This document shows, piece by piece, positions 26,228 to 34,981 of a stretch of DNA of 64,000 nucleotides. Where the stretch lies: the NCBI RefSeq assembly GCF_009856525.1, contig NZ_CP047224.1:186001-250000 (forward strand), read 5' to 3'. The notes below the pieces were generated by a model that worked only from the letters and a program-made list of their open reading frames with translations, was not told the origin of the DNA and made no database searches. Every line of letters starts with the position of its first letter. Positions within the stretch are counted from its first letter, which is position 1. This stretch comes from Neorickettsia findlayensis (GTDB lineage Bacteria > Pseudomonadota > Alphaproteobacteria > Rickettsiales > Anaplasmataceae). Position numbers and translations under genes: made by a program.

Positions 26228-27405
26228 TAAATTTCCTTCCTTGTCATTTTTACGATTTTTTGTGCTGCATCACCAAGTTCGGAGGCGATTACAATATTCA
26301 TTCCTGAGTCCTCAATAATCTTCATTCCAGCAGAGTAGTTGGTTCCGGAAAGACGAACGACCAAAGGCATAGTGAGACCCACATCCCTGGTTGCTGCAAC
26401 TATGCCCTCCGCGATAATATCGCAACGCATAATACCTCCAAAAATGTTCACTAATATACCAGCGACATGTTTGTCAGATGAAATTATTTTAAATGCATTC
26501 GTGACTTGCTCTAGGTTGGCTCCACCCCCAACATCTAGGAAATTTGCCGGACTAGCACCATAGTACTTTATGATATCCATTGTTGCCATCGCGAGTCCAG
26601 CCCCGTTCACCATACAACCTATATCGCCTTCCATTTTGATGTAGTTGAGGTTGTATTTTGATGCTTCAATTTCTTGGGGGTCCTCTTCATACAAATCCCT
26701 TAGCTCCAGTGTGTCTGGGTGACGATAAAGCGCATTATCGTCAAAGTTAATTTTTGCATCTAAAGCTACGAACTCACCCCTATTATTTGCTATCAATGGG
26801 TTTATTTCGAGTTGTGAAGCATCCCTCGTGACAAATAGAGCATACAATTTCTTCACAAGCGGCGTGAAATGCTTAATTTGAGTAAGACTGAGCCCCAGCT
26901 CAAATCCTATCTTCCTTGTGTGAAAGTCTGATATGCCAATACTTGGATCCACGAAGACTTTCTTGATTTTTTCAGGGCTCGATTTTGCAACTTCCTCTAT
27001 CTCCACGCCCCCTTCTTCTGATGCAATTATGGCTACCTTTGCGCTCTCTCTATCAACCACCATGCTTAGGTAGTATTCCTTCAAAATCGACTGTCCAGCC
27101 TCAATATAGACTTTTCGTACTTTTTGCCCCGCTGGAGAAGTTTGATGAGTTACCAGGTTCATGCCAAGCATTTTTTTCGTGTTATCTATCGCCTCTTCAA
27201 CAGAGCGACAAATCACGACACCACCCGCTTTACCTCTTCCCCCTGCATGTATCTGAGCCTTTACTGCAAATACCTCACCACCTAGTCGAGCTAGGCTTTT
27301 TGCGATTTCTGAGGTTTCTGTATTCTCTTGGACTAAAAACCCTGTAGGCGTGGGCACGCCATAGACCCGCAGTATTTCCTTTGCCTGGTACTCATGAATG
27401 TTCAT
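26227..27405 (-). CDS. sucC: Succinate-CoA ligase, beta subunit
   Basis: Beta subunit with an ATP-grasp nucleotide-binding domain. 392 residues. It starts [20 protein letters not shown] as in most SucC proteins. [16 protein letters not shown] (near residue 45), the LEINPLI metal-binding block, [25 protein letters not shown] and [10 protein letters not shown] are present. It is first in the sucCD operon. A promoter-like TTGTTT-N17-TAAATA lies upstream on the minus strand. With sucD it shows a working oxidative TCA cycle segment. Confidence 0.97.
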   Translation of the reverse strand: MNIHEYQAKEILRVYGVPTPTGFLVQENTETSEIAKSLARLGGEVFAVKAQIHAGGRGKAGGVVICRSVEEAIDNTKKMLGMNLVTHQTSPAGQKVRKVYIEAGQSILKEYYLSMVVDRESAKVAIIASEEGGVEIEEVAKSSPEKIKKVFVDPSIGISDFHTRKIGFELGLSLTQIKHFTPLVKKLYALFVTRDASQLEINPLIANNRGEFVALDAKINFDDNALYRHPDTLELRDLYEEDPQEIEASKYNLNYIKMEGDIGCMVNGAGLAMATMDIIKYYGASPANFLDVGGGANLEQVTNAFKIISSDKHVAGILVNIFGGIMRCDIIAEGIVAATRDVGLTMPLVVRLSGTNYSAGMKIIEDSGMNIVIASELGDAAQKIVKMTRKEI

Positions 27406-27447
27406 TTGTGCACTTATCCTGAAAGATTTTTCACATAGTTGAGTACC

Positions 27448-27476
27448 TATTTAACACGTAAGATTTCCCCAAACAA
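27448..27476 (-). promoter_or_regulatory. Predicted promoter of sucCD
   Basis: On the minus strand: TTGTTT (27476-27471), a 17-nt spacer and TAAATA (27453-27448), about 43 nt before the sucC ATG. TTGTTT is the same -35 hexamer seen before tRNA-Ile and tRNA-Met. Read by eye. Confidence 0.42.
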
Positions 27477-27597
27477 CCTAGACTGTTAACATGACGACTT
27501 TGTTTTTATCGAAACCTCGGATGTAAACAGCAGTGACATAACGTCAAGATTATTCTGGCAGATTTGGCTTAATGAGTTGTGTTAAAATTTGCGCTTG

Positions 27598-27626
27598 TTG
27601 TTTTTATGTCGCACAAAGCGTACAAT
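27598..27626 (+). promoter_or_regulatory. Predicted sigma70-type promoter of tRNA-Met
   Basis: TTGTTT (27598-27603), a 17-nt spacer and TACAAT (27621-27626), 13 nt before the tRNA 5' end. Both hexamers and the spacing equal those in front of tRNA-Ile (2602-2630). Confidence 0.55.
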
Positions 27627-27639
27627 TACGGTCTCACAT

Positions 27640-27713
27640 GGCGATGTAGCTCAGCTGGTTAGAGCGGCGGAATCATAATCCGTAGGTCGTGGGTTCGAGT
27701 CCCACTTTCGCTA
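27640..27713 (+). tRNA. tRNA-Met (CAT anticodon, probably elongator)
   Basis: 74-nt cloverleaf with anticodon loop ATCATAA, CAT at 27674-27676. The anticodon stem GCGGA/TCCGT and T arm GTGGG-TTCGAGT-CCCAC are good. The acceptor GGCGATG pairs with TTTCGCT imperfectly: G1-U72, a T-T mismatch at the sixth pair and a G-U at the seventh. The first pair is not the C-A mismatch of initiator tRNA, so elongator Met is most likely; tRNA-Ile with a modified CAT anticodon is the alternative. CCA is not encoded. The thiL ATG follows after 11 nt. Confidence 0.92.
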
Positions 27714-27724
27714 TTTCCTTCTTT

Positions 27725-28630
27725 ATGGACGAGCACCGGATTCTTTCTGAGATTATTTCTAGGATTGCAGAGCCCTTTTCTCTTCTAAACGATGCCTTTG
27801 TGCTCGACAATTTTGTTATTACGAAAGATCTGTTAGCAGAGGGTGTCCATTTCTTCCCTTTTGCGGAACCGTATAAACTTGCGAAGAAAGCTTTAAGAGT
27901 GAATTTATCTGACCTTGCCGCAATGGGTGCAGAACCAGTCGGTTATTTCCTTGGACTTGTCTTAGGTGAAAAGCATAAAAATTCGACATGGCTGAATAGG
28001 TTTGCTGATGGTCTTCTTGATGATCAGAAATGCTACAAAGTTAAACTTTTTGGGGGCGATATAGTTATTCATTCTGGGCCACTTCTAATAAGTGTTACGA
28101 TGATTGGAAAAAAAGGGGAACGTATTCTCACTCGTTCCGGTGCAGAATCCGGAGATGAGCTCTGCATTAGTGGGCCAATAGGTGACTCGTATTTGGGATT
28201 GCTTTCGTATCGAGGTGAATTGCAAGAAAGTTCATACTTGCGTAATAAGTACGATTTACCGGAACCATGTCTTGATGTCAGTAGGGATATAATTTCCAGT
28301 GTGACTTCTTGTATTGATATTTCTGATGGTTTGCTAAGTGAGGCCCAACACTTAGCCAGAAATTCTTCTGTTTCTATCACGATTTTTATCGATAAGGTTC
28401 CCATTTCTGATGAGGCACGTGTCGTGCTGCCTAAAAAACCAGAAATTCGTAGAAAACTCATAACAGCGGGTGATGATTACCAGTTACTTTTTACTGTTCC
28501 CCAAAAACATTCTGTGACAAGAAGATACCCTGTGATTGGCTTTGTTTCAGAAGGTTCAGGTGAGGTGAAAGTGCTTGACCTATCTGGAAGAGAGATTTAT
28601 TTTGGCAGTCCGGGCTTTGTACATCGTTAA
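27725..28630 (+). CDS. thiL: Thiamine-monophosphate kinase
   Basis: Phosphorylates thiamine monophosphate to thiamine diphosphate, the last cofactor step. 301 residues. Recognised by NLSDLAAMGAEPVGYFLGL (near residue 60), GGDIV, SGPIGDSYLGL, CIDISDGLLSEAQHLA and ITAGDDYQLLFTV. The N-terminal metal-binding GDDAA block is changed to LNDAF, losing one of two aspartates, while TKDLLAEGVHF is kept; activity is still likely. The longer frame begins with a GTG inside tRNA-Met, so I chose the ATG at 27725, 11 nt after the tRNA. No clear ribosome binding site. Confidence 0.9.
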   Translation: MDEHRILSEIISRIAEPFSLLNDAFVLDNFVITKDLLAEGVHFFPFAEPYKLAKKALRVNLSDLAAMGAEPVGYFLGLVLGEKHKNSTWLNRFADGLLDDQKCYKVKLFGGDIVIHSGPLLISVTMIGKKGERILTRSGAESGDELCISGPIGDSYLGLLSYRGELQESSYLRNKYDLPEPCLDVSRDIISSVTSCIDISDGLLSEAQHLARNSSVSITIFIDKVPISDEARVVLPKKPEIRRKLITAGDDYQLLFTVPQKHSVTRRYPVIGFVSEGSGEVKVLDLSGREIYFGSPGFVHR

Positions 28631-28809
28631 ACTGTGTAATAAGTATTTGAGCTGTAGGAAGGAAAATAATTCATGCAACTCAGGATTGGCTTCTTGAGTC
28701 ATATACATTCGATATTAGTGAGTTGGCAACTTTAGGGTTTTCCGATAAAGGCTTTTTTTTATGTATTGAAATTGATATTATGGATTCCCGCATGGATATA
28801 TTGGAGAGT

Positions 28810-29535
28810 ATGGAGACGTACGTGCAACGTTTTGTGGTTGCGAACTGGAAAATGAATGGCAGCCAGCAGTTGTGTGATGTTTTTGTCAGTCGCTTTTCTG
28901 ATTTTAATTTCAACCCTGAGGTTGAAATTGTAATTGCACCTCCGGCTGTCTATTTGGCTCATATGAGAAGTGCCATAATGTCTTCTGGTTTACCCTTGGC
29001 TCTCGGAGCGCAAGATTGTGCTTCAGGTGATAATGCTCCTAGCACTGGTGATATAAGTTCTAGGATGTTTAAGGAGGTTGGTGCGAGGTATGTCATTGTG
29101 GGACATTCAGAGAGGAGGGCTTTGCACTGTGAATCGAGTAAAATAGTGGGTATTAAGGCCAACGCTGGCTTGCGTGGTCGCCTTATACCGATTATTTGTG
29201 TAGGGCAGAATAACAGACCCATAAACAGAGAGACTCTGACTAAGCAGTGTAGAGATTCAATTCCAATGAATAGCCACGACTTCATAGTAGCTTATGAGCC
29301 GGTCTACGCAATAGGAACAGGTATTGTGCCTTCGAACACAGAGATTGAGGAGGCGGTCTGTTTAATTAAAGATACTGTTGGGGATGCCGTACCAGTGCTT
29401 TATGGTGGTTCTGTTTCTCCAGCTAATTGCTCAGAGATCTTTTCTGTGAAGAATCTTGGTGGAGTGCTTGTGGGTGGTGCAAGCTTAGATCCAGATAGCT
29501 TTATCAAGATCTGTGAGGTTGCACATCGGTTTTGA
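28810..29535 (+). CDS. tpiA: Triosephosphate isomerase
   Basis: Interconverts dihydroxyacetone phosphate and glyceraldehyde 3-phosphate. The active-site set is intact: N and K in VVANWKMNG (near residue 12), the histidine in IVGHSERR (near residue 94), the glutamate in AYEPVYAIGTG and the phosphate-binding YGGSVSPAN and VGGASLD. The start is not certain. The open frame runs upstream to 28723, with ATGs at 28780, 28792 and 28810. I chose 28810 (241 residues) because family proteins start 5-8 residues before the NWKMNG motif and GGAGAG stands just before it. It overlaps by 4 nt the longer possible reading frame of the next gene. Confidence 0.92.
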   Translation: METYVQRFVVANWKMNGSQQLCDVFVSRFSDFNFNPEVEIVIAPPAVYLAHMRSAIMSSGLPLALGAQDCASGDNAPSTGDISSRMFKEVGARYVIVGHSERRALHCESSKIVGIKANAGLRGRLIPIICVGQNNRPINRETLTKQCRDSIPMNSHDFIVAYEPVYAIGTGIVPSNTEIEEAVCLIKDTVGDAVPVLYGGSVSPANCSEIFSVKNLGGVLVGGASLDPDSFIKICEVAHRF

Positions 29536-29624
29536 TCCTAGGGTCTTGGTCCTTCTTTGAGTTGGATTTGAATCGGTTCTATGCTAGGCTATTCCGCGCT
29601 GGTAGATTTTTTGTCGAACTTTTT

Positions 29625-30458
29625 ATGGAGAGGTTTACGCTCGTCACTTTCTATCATTTTGTGCAGTTGGAAAACTACGAAGACATGCGAGACGAACTCC
29701 TTTCATATTGCATTGAAAAGGGGTTAAGGGGCACAGTTTTGCTTGCCTTAGAAGGAATTAATGGCACGGTTAGTGGGCACGATGGCAATGTACGTGATTT
29801 CCTTGATTTTATTCGGAGGGATGACAGGCTCTGCAGTTTAGAATGGAAAGAGAGTTACGCTAGTTTTCAGCCGTTTCAAGAAATGAAGGTTCGCCTAAAG
29901 AAAGAAATCGTTGCGCTCAGGTATCCTGAGCTAGAAAATATGGAAATATGTGAAACTGGTGAGCACGTGGAGCCTAAAGATTGGGCTAATCTGATAACGC
30001 GTGAAGACGTGAAAACTATTGACACTCGTAATTTATATGAAACTAAGCTTGGTAGGTTTAAGCATTCTATAGACCCAGAGACGATCAATTTTGCAGATTT
30101 TCAGGAATGGGCGAAAAGATGGGTGGATGAGAATAATGTCAGTACTGAGCAGAAAATAGCAATGTATTGCACTGGTGGTGTAAGGTGTGAGAAATCCACT
30201 GCATATATGAAGAAGATTGGTTTCAAAAAGGTCTACCACCTCAAAGGTGGGATACTAAACTACCTTCTAAAAACCAAGAATAGAGATGGTGTGTGGGTTG
30301 GGGATTGTTTTGTGTTTGATGATAGAGTCGCGGTGAACGTGGATCTTGAGCCCATACAGCTTAAGTGTTTAGAATGTAACACACTTGTGAACACAGATGA
30401 TTTAAAAAACGTTCCTAGGGGTAGGGTAGTATGTTCGGCTTGTGGACGGAACGGATAG
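29625..30458 (+). CDS. trhO: tRNA uridine(34) hydroxylase TrhO / rhodanese-like protein
   Basis: Family that hydroxylates U34 of some tRNAs (YceA/TrhO). 277 residues from the ATG at 29625; the frame extends upstream to 29532, but the added residues are not family-like. N-terminal ferredoxin-like acylphosphatase part (FTLVTFYHF...GLRGTVLLALEGINGTVSG), then a rhodanese domain with the active-site loop CTGGVRCEKSTAYM (near residue 180). The C-terminal segment keeps four cysteines in two CxxC pairs (CLEC, CSAC), as in other members with a zinc-like end. It follows tpiA on the same strand. Confidence 0.9.
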   Translation: MERFTLVTFYHFVQLENYEDMRDELLSYCIEKGLRGTVLLALEGINGTVSGHDGNVRDFLDFIRRDDRLCSLEWKESYASFQPFQEMKVRLKKEIVALRYPELENMEICETGEHVEPKDWANLITREDVKTIDTRNLYETKLGRFKHSIDPETINFADFQEWAKRWVDENNVSTEQKIAMYCTGGVRCEKSTAYMKKIGFKKVYHLKGGILNYLLKTKNRDGVWVGDCFVFDDRVAVNVDLEPIQLKCLECNTLVNTDDLKNVPRGRVVCSACGRNG

Positions 30459-30552
30459 TCTAGCTGAGTAAACCTTTCGAAAAGTGGTGTGCAGGATGAG
30501 GTTGATTGCCTTTAGTGAATTACTTTAAAGTTCTACTTTTTCCTTCTGGGGA

Positions 30553-30582
30553 TTGGTTTGTTTGCAATACGTGTTCTATAGT
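30553..30582 (+). promoter_or_regulatory. Possible promoter of gatA
   Basis: TTGGTT (30553-30558), an 18-nt spacer and TATAGT (30577-30582), 34 nt before the gatA GTG start. Pattern match by eye. Confidence 0.4.
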
Positions 30583-30616
30583 GGTAAACGTTTTCCCGTT
30601 TTCTAAGGTGTGAGTA

Positions 30617-32083
30617 GTGGTAGTGAACGATCTAACTAAATTGAGTGTTGCAGAGATGCATCGTGCATTAGTGCGTAGAGAGATTTCTTCTTTAGAACTG
30701 GTTGAAGCTCATCTATCGCGGATAAGGGAGCGAAATCCTTATACCAATGCGTTAATACTTGTAACAGAGGAAGAAGCCAGACTAAGGGCAAAACTTGCAG
30801 ACGAGCGTCTAAGAAAAGAGGAGAGTGTAAATGTACTTACCGGTATACCATATGTTATTAAAGACATGTATTGCACTAAGGGTGTCAGAACCACCGCTGC
30901 ATCGCGTGCCTTAAGAAATTTTGTGCCGACATATGAGTCTACGGTAACAAGTAAGTTGATTGATGCTGGCGCAGTGATGCTTGGCAAAGCTAATATGGAC
31001 GAATTTGCTATGGGTTCTTCCAATACCTCTAGTTACTTTGGGCCAGTTAAGAATCCGCTCAAGGGAAAGAAGGGAGTTGATCTTGTTCCTGGGGGTTCGT
31101 CTGGTGGTTCCGCTGCAGCGGTTGCAGATTATTATTCCCCATTCTCGCTCGGCAGTGATACAGGTGGCTCCGTACGGCAACCTGCCTCTTTCTGTGGTCT
31201 TATTGGTCTGAGACCGACTTACGGTCGCTGTTCGCGTTGGGGAATGATTCCACTAGCAAATTCTTTAGACCAAGCTGGCATATTCAGCAGGAACGTTGAA
31301 GACAATGCAGCAGTTTTTGAAGTGATTTCGGGCTATGATCGCAAAGATTCTACATGCGCTAAACTGGAGCCATTCAAGTATCACAAAAACCCGGATATGC
31401 GTTGCATAAGGGTTGGTATACCCAAGGAGTGTAAGGTCAGCGGTCTAAACCCACAAATAGTGAAATTGTGGGAAGGCACTGCTGACATATTGAGGCAACT
31501 TGGGGCAGAAGTAATTGATGTGTCGCTCCCATGTGTAGAGTATTCTTTGATGGTGTATTACATCATATGTTCTGCCGAAGCATCCTCTCAGTTGGCGCGC
31601 TATGATGGTATACGCTACTCTCATGATCCTTCAATTAGCGCATCTACTATTTCGGAATTGTATGAGAAATACCGTTCGGTTTCTTTTGGTAGAGAAGTGA
31701 AACGTAGGTTGTTTATGGGTACGCACGTGCTCTCTTCCTCTGGCTACTCGGATTACTACGCAGCAGCTAAAGAACTGCAAGAAGAGATTGTCAGCGAATA
31801 TTCTGCGGTGTTTGAAAAAGTTGATGTGATACTCAATCCTACTGCGCCGAATGATGCATTTCCCATCGATGGGAAATTGGAACCATTGGAGATGTACATG
31901 AATGATATTTTCACTGTTCCAACAAGTGTTGCTAAGCTACCGTGTATTTCAATTCCTGTAGGCCTATCTGAAGATGATATGCCACTGGGTATGCATCTTA
32001 CGGCAAATTATTTTGCTGAAGCGTTGCTCCTGAACGTTGCTCTAGCTTTGCAAAATGCTCTTTCAAAGGAAGTTGTGCAATGA
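30617..32083 (+). CDS. gatA: Aspartyl/glutamyl-tRNA(Asn/Gln) amidotransferase subunit A
   Basis: Amidase subunit of GatCAB, which frees ammonia from glutamine to convert Glu-tRNA(Gln) and Asp-tRNA(Asn) to the amide forms. 488 residues, the family size. The Ser-cisSer-Lys catalytic triad is in place: K in PYVIKDMYCTKG (near 80), the cis-Ser in VPGGSSGGSAAAV and the nucleophile in GSDTGGSVRQPASFCG. GTG at 30617 is used as the start; a GTG two codons later is as good. GAG and AAGGTG upstream can serve as ribosome binding site. gatB and gatC are elsewhere. Confidence 0.97.
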   Translation: MVVNDLTKLSVAEMHRALVRREISSLELVEAHLSRIRERNPYTNALILVTEEEARLRAKLADERLRKEESVNVLTGIPYVIKDMYCTKGVRTTAASRALRNFVPTYESTVTSKLIDAGAVMLGKANMDEFAMGSSNTSSYFGPVKNPLKGKKGVDLVPGGSSGGSAAAVADYYSPFSLGSDTGGSVRQPASFCGLIGLRPTYGRCSRWGMIPLANSLDQAGIFSRNVEDNAAVFEVISGYDRKDSTCAKLEPFKYHKNPDMRCIRVGIPKECKVSGLNPQIVKLWEGTADILRQLGAEVIDVSLPCVEYSLMVYYIICSAEASSQLARYDGIRYSHDPSISASTISELYEKYRSVSFGREVKRRLFMGTHVLSSSGYSDYYAAAKELQEEIVSEYSAVFEKVDVILNPTAPNDAFPIDGKLEPLEMYMNDIFTVPTSVAKLPCISIPVGLSEDDMPLGMHLTANYFAEALLLNVALALQNALSKEVVQ

Positions 32084-32108
32084 GGGAATTTGGTATTCGG
32101 GTGTGCTG

Positions 32109-32137
32109 TCTTTCATTTTTTGCAGTCAAAAGTTATA
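32109..32137 (+). promoter_or_regulatory. Possible promoter of rpmG
   Basis: Consensus -10 TATAAT (32132-32137) with a weak TTTCAT (32109-32114) at 17-nt spacing, 27 nt before the rpmG ATG. Confidence 0.42.
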
Positions 32138-32164
32138 ATACCAGTCATTCAGGATACTGTGTTT

Positions 32165-32344
32165 ATGGCAAAAGCAAAGAAAAAAGGTGCCACTCTCTTT
32201 AAGGTGGTCAGTACTGAAGGTACCGGGTTTTTTTATCTTGTGTGCCGTAATCTCAAGAATAAGCAGGAAAAGTACTCGTTTAGAAAATATGATCCTGTTG
32301 TGCGCAAGCACGTGCTTTTCAAGGAAGCCAAACTGAGTAAGTAA
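32165..32344 (+). CDS. rpmG: 50S ribosomal protein bL33
   Basis: 59 residues starting [24 protein letters not shown] and ending [12 protein letters not shown], typical bL33. It has only one cysteine, so it is the zinc-free form. The open frame continues upstream to 32090, but the promoter-like TATAAT at 32132 and the family start point to the ATG at 32165. ctaG follows after 15 nt and may be cotranscribed. Confidence 0.94.
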   Translation: MAKAKKKGATLFKVVSTEGTGFFYLVCRNLKNKQEKYSFRKYDPVVRKHVLFKEAKLSK

Positions 32345-32359
32345 TTCTTTTGGTTATAC

Positions 32360-32908
32360 ATGTTCGGTAGAAAGACACGACTCCTGCCGCTGCTTGTTTT
32401 GATACCGGTTTTCATGCTGTTCCTTTCGTTTGCTTCTGTTCCACTTTATAGTCTTTTCTGCAAAGCGACTGGCTATGCAGGCACCATTAAGAGGTCAGAC
32501 CGCCGTTTTGACTTACCAATTGGTTCTCGCGATATAGTTGTGAGATTCAACACGGACGTAAGCAAGAATTTGCCGGTACGTTTTTTTGTCCAAGATCATC
32601 CAGTAGTGGTTAAACCAGGACAAAATGCGCTGATATTCTATGCAGTTGAAAACGTTACAGACGAGCCAATTGAGGCGATTGCAATCTACAATGTCACACC
32701 CTATAAGGCTGCTAAGTATTTCAATAAGGTTGCGTGCTTTTGTTTTGAAAAGCAGATACTCCCACCAAGGAAAAAAGTGGTAATGCCCGTATCATTTTTT
32801 ATCGATCCGGAGATCGAGAAAGATCGCCAAATGGATGAAATAAAGACATTCACCTTATCATATACTTTTTTTAGGTATGCGGAATATAATGCAGGATGGC
32901 TAAAATAA
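32360..32908 (+). CDS. ctaG: Cytochrome c oxidase assembly protein CtaG (Cox11)
   Basis: Inner-membrane copper chaperone that delivers copper to the CuB site of cytochrome c oxidase. 182 residues: one N-terminal membrane helix (LLPLLVLIPVFMLFLSFASVPLYSLF) followed by a periplasmic beta domain. The copper ligands CFCFEKQ (near residue 130) and the conserved cysteine in SLFCKATGYAG are present, as are QDHPVVVKPGQNALIFY and PVSFFIDPEI. Its presence implies an aa3-type oxidase. It is located after rpmG. Confidence 0.95.
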   Translation: MFGRKTRLLPLLVLIPVFMLFLSFASVPLYSLFCKATGYAGTIKRSDRRFDLPIGSRDIVVRFNTDVSKNLPVRFFVQDHPVVVKPGQNALIFYAVENVTDEPIEAIAIYNVTPYKAAKYFNKVACFCFEKQILPPRKKVVMPVSFFIDPEIEKDRQMDEIKTFTLSYTFFRYAEYNAGWLK

Positions 32909-33042
32909 ATTTTATATCACCTAACGCATTTTAAGTAAAAATGTTTTCGGTTTTTCTAGAAGTGAACACAACATATTGAGCTGTGGTGAGAAAAACACGA
33001 CATGTCGTATCGCAAGTCCAAGAAGCGTCTTGTTCCCCTTGT

Positions 33043-33071
33043 TTGCTGGGAAAGCGCTATCCTGATATAAT
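33043..33071 (+). promoter_or_regulatory. Predicted sigma70-type promoter of dnaA
   Basis: TTGCTG (33043-33048), a 17-nt spacer and a perfect TATAAT (33066-33071), giving a predicted transcript start near 33078, about 38 nt before the ATG at 33116. This is one of the strongest promoter matches in the window. Confidence 0.6.
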
Positions 33072-33115
33072 ATAGCAGTCCTTCACGTTTATACTTTTTA
33101 GGCCCTCAGTTTATC

Positions 33116-34915
33116 ATGGGTATTATTAACAATAGGTTCATCAATGCATTTTTGGATGCCCTTCCGTCTCCTAAAAAAAAGGCGCTCGAACCAGTGTTAG
33201 AACATAACTCTCAGTCATGCAATGGTGAGTTTGTATTGACGGGATCCACGTTAGGGACCACGCAGACGAGCTCTTTTGAAGTAAATATGGTTCATGTGAG
33301 GTCTCCTACGCAAGAATTGTTTCAACGGGCAGCTCGTGATTGCACTTCTGAGGCTGAGGTTATGGATCATGGTCGGCGGGAAGTCCAAAGTGGTATGGCG
33401 AATGACTTTTTAGGTGCGGGTTGCGAGAATGGTATGTACCACGACAGACAATGCGTTAATGGTGTCGCGGATGCATATTTCCCAGATGAAGTGTTACTAG
33501 CGGAGCAACATAGTAAGTGCATTGATGGTATTGGTCCGACGGAGTGGGATAGGGTAACGAAAAAGTTGCGTAAGTTTTATGGCGAAAAGATTTACGGAAG
33601 CTGGTTAAAGTTCATATCCTTTAAGGAGATGAAGTGTGGTCAGGTTTTTCTTTCTGTTCCGACAGGGTTCATAAAAGAGTGGATCACCGTGAATTATTTG
33701 AGTAACATTCTTGGGTTTTTACGGAATGAGGATCCTGCAGTCATCTCAATAGAAATATGTGTGAATAAAGAGCATGATAAGTGTCTCGAATCAGACCGTG
33801 AAGAGTTAGCTGCACCGTTTGTAAAATCTAAAATCAGTAATGAAGAGGGTCGGTTTGATAGAAAAAGTTTTTCTGAAAATTTAAGTAGCAGCATAGATCG
33901 AAGCAGGACATTTGATAGCTTTGTTGTTGGTAAGTCAAATGAGCTTGCGTTTACAGCATCCAAGCGTGTCGCGGAAGCTGTTGAGTTGCCAATTCCAGGT
34001 AGCAACCCTCTATTTTTATACGGTGGTGTGGGGCTTGGAAAAACACACCTCATGCATGCGATTGTTTGGCATATAAAAGAGAATTATGAAAACCGTAGAG
34101 TTATTTACCTATCAGCGGAAAAATTCATGCACAAGTACATTACTGCATTGAAGAACAAGGACATGATGTCATTCAAGCAGATTTTTAGGTCAGTAGATGT
34201 TTTGATGGTTGACGATGTGCAATTTATCAGTGGCAAGGAAAGTACCCAGGAGGAGTTTTTTCACACCTTTAATGCTCTTATAGAGCAAAATAAGCAGCTT
34301 GTTATTTCAGCTGATAGGTCTCCTAGTGATTTGCAAGGGGTTGAGGAGCGTATACAGTCGCGTTTGTCTTGGGGACTCGTTGCAGACATTAATCAGACGA
34401 CCTTTGAATTGCGTGTTGGTATTTTGGAGTCCAAATTGGAACAAATGAAGTCTGATGTTGTTGTTCCAAAGAAAGTTGTGGAGTTCATGGCAAGAAATAT
34501 AGTGTCGAATGTACGTGAGTTGGAAGGTGCACTTAATAAAGTTATAGCTCATTCAGAAATTACTGGGAGTATCGTCACAGTTGACTCTGCTAAAGATTTG
34601 TTGGCTGACATATTGCGGACGAATAGTGTTGCGGTCACTTTGGAAAACATTCTTGCTAAGGTGTCAGAATATTTTAGTATTAAGATTTCAGATCTTAAGT
34701 CACAAAGAAGAGTTAAGGATGTTGCATATGCAAGACAAATGTGTATGTTCCTTGCTAAGACGCTTACTCAGAGGAGTCTCATCGATATAGGAAAGTTCCT
34801 TGGGGGTAGAGATCACGCTACGGTGATACATTCCGTGAGAAAAATCGAGGTTTTGATTAAGAATGACGCAAGAGTCGCTGAGGATGTCAGGATACTGACA
34901 AAAAGGTTGACGTAG
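33116..34915 (+). CDS. dnaA: Chromosomal replication initiator DnaA with long N-terminal extension
   Basis: AAA+ initiator that binds oriC and opens DNA. 599 residues against about 450-470 for most DnaA proteins. Domain I begins near residue 142 (EWDRVTKKLRKFYGEKIYGSWL). The AAA+ domain has Walker A GGVGLGKTHLMHA (near 303) and Walker B MVDDVQFISG. Domain IV ends with the DNA-binding signature GGRDHATVIHSVRKIE. The first about 140 residues have no DnaA counterpart that I recognise and contain several cysteines. A later GTG at 33491 would give a normal 474-residue protein, but the predicted promoter at 33043-33071 and the open frame favour the ATG at 33116. I saw no DnaA boxes upstream, so oriC is probably not here. 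Confidence 0.95.
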   Translation: MGIINNRFINAFLDALPSPKKKALEPVLEHNSQSCNGEFVLTGSTLGTTQTSSFEVNMVHVRSPTQELFQRAARDCTSEAEVMDHGRREVQSGMANDFLGAGCENGMYHDRQCVNGVADAYFPDEVLLAEQHSKCIDGIGPTEWDRVTKKLRKFYGEKIYGSWLKFISFKEMKCGQVFLSVPTGFIKEWITVNYLSNILGFLRNEDPAVISIEICVNKEHDKCLESDREELAAPFVKSKISNEEGRFDRKSFSENLSSSIDRSRTFDSFVVGKSNELAFTASKRVAEAVELPIPGSNPLFLYGGVGLGKTHLMHAIVWHIKENYENRRVIYLSAEKFMHKYITALKNKDMMSFKQIFRSVDVLMVDDVQFISGKESTQEEFFHTFNALIEQNKQLVISADRSPSDLQGVEERIQSRLSWGLVADINQTTFELRVGILESKLEQMKSDVVVPKKVVEFMARNIVSNVRELEGALNKVIAHSEITGSIVTVDSAKDLLADILRTNSVAVTLENILAKVSEYFSIKISDLKSQRRVKDVAYARQMCMFLAKTLTQRSLIDIGKFLGGRDHATVIHSVRKIEVLIKNDARVAEDVRILTKRLT

Positions 34916-34981
34916 TTGCCGAGATTGTCAGTTTTATTGATAGAATAGTGAAAAGGTTTATTATCTAGGTTTGGTCTTACG

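Noticed and set aside
32909..33115. Possible oriC upstream of dnaA
   Set aside because: I found no cluster of TTATNCACA-type DnaA boxes; in Rickettsiales the origin is usually not next to dnaA.
33116..33490. DnaA extension as an artefact of a wrong start codon
   Set aside because: Kept as an alternative only: the good promoter just upstream and the long stop-free frame argue that the extension is translated.
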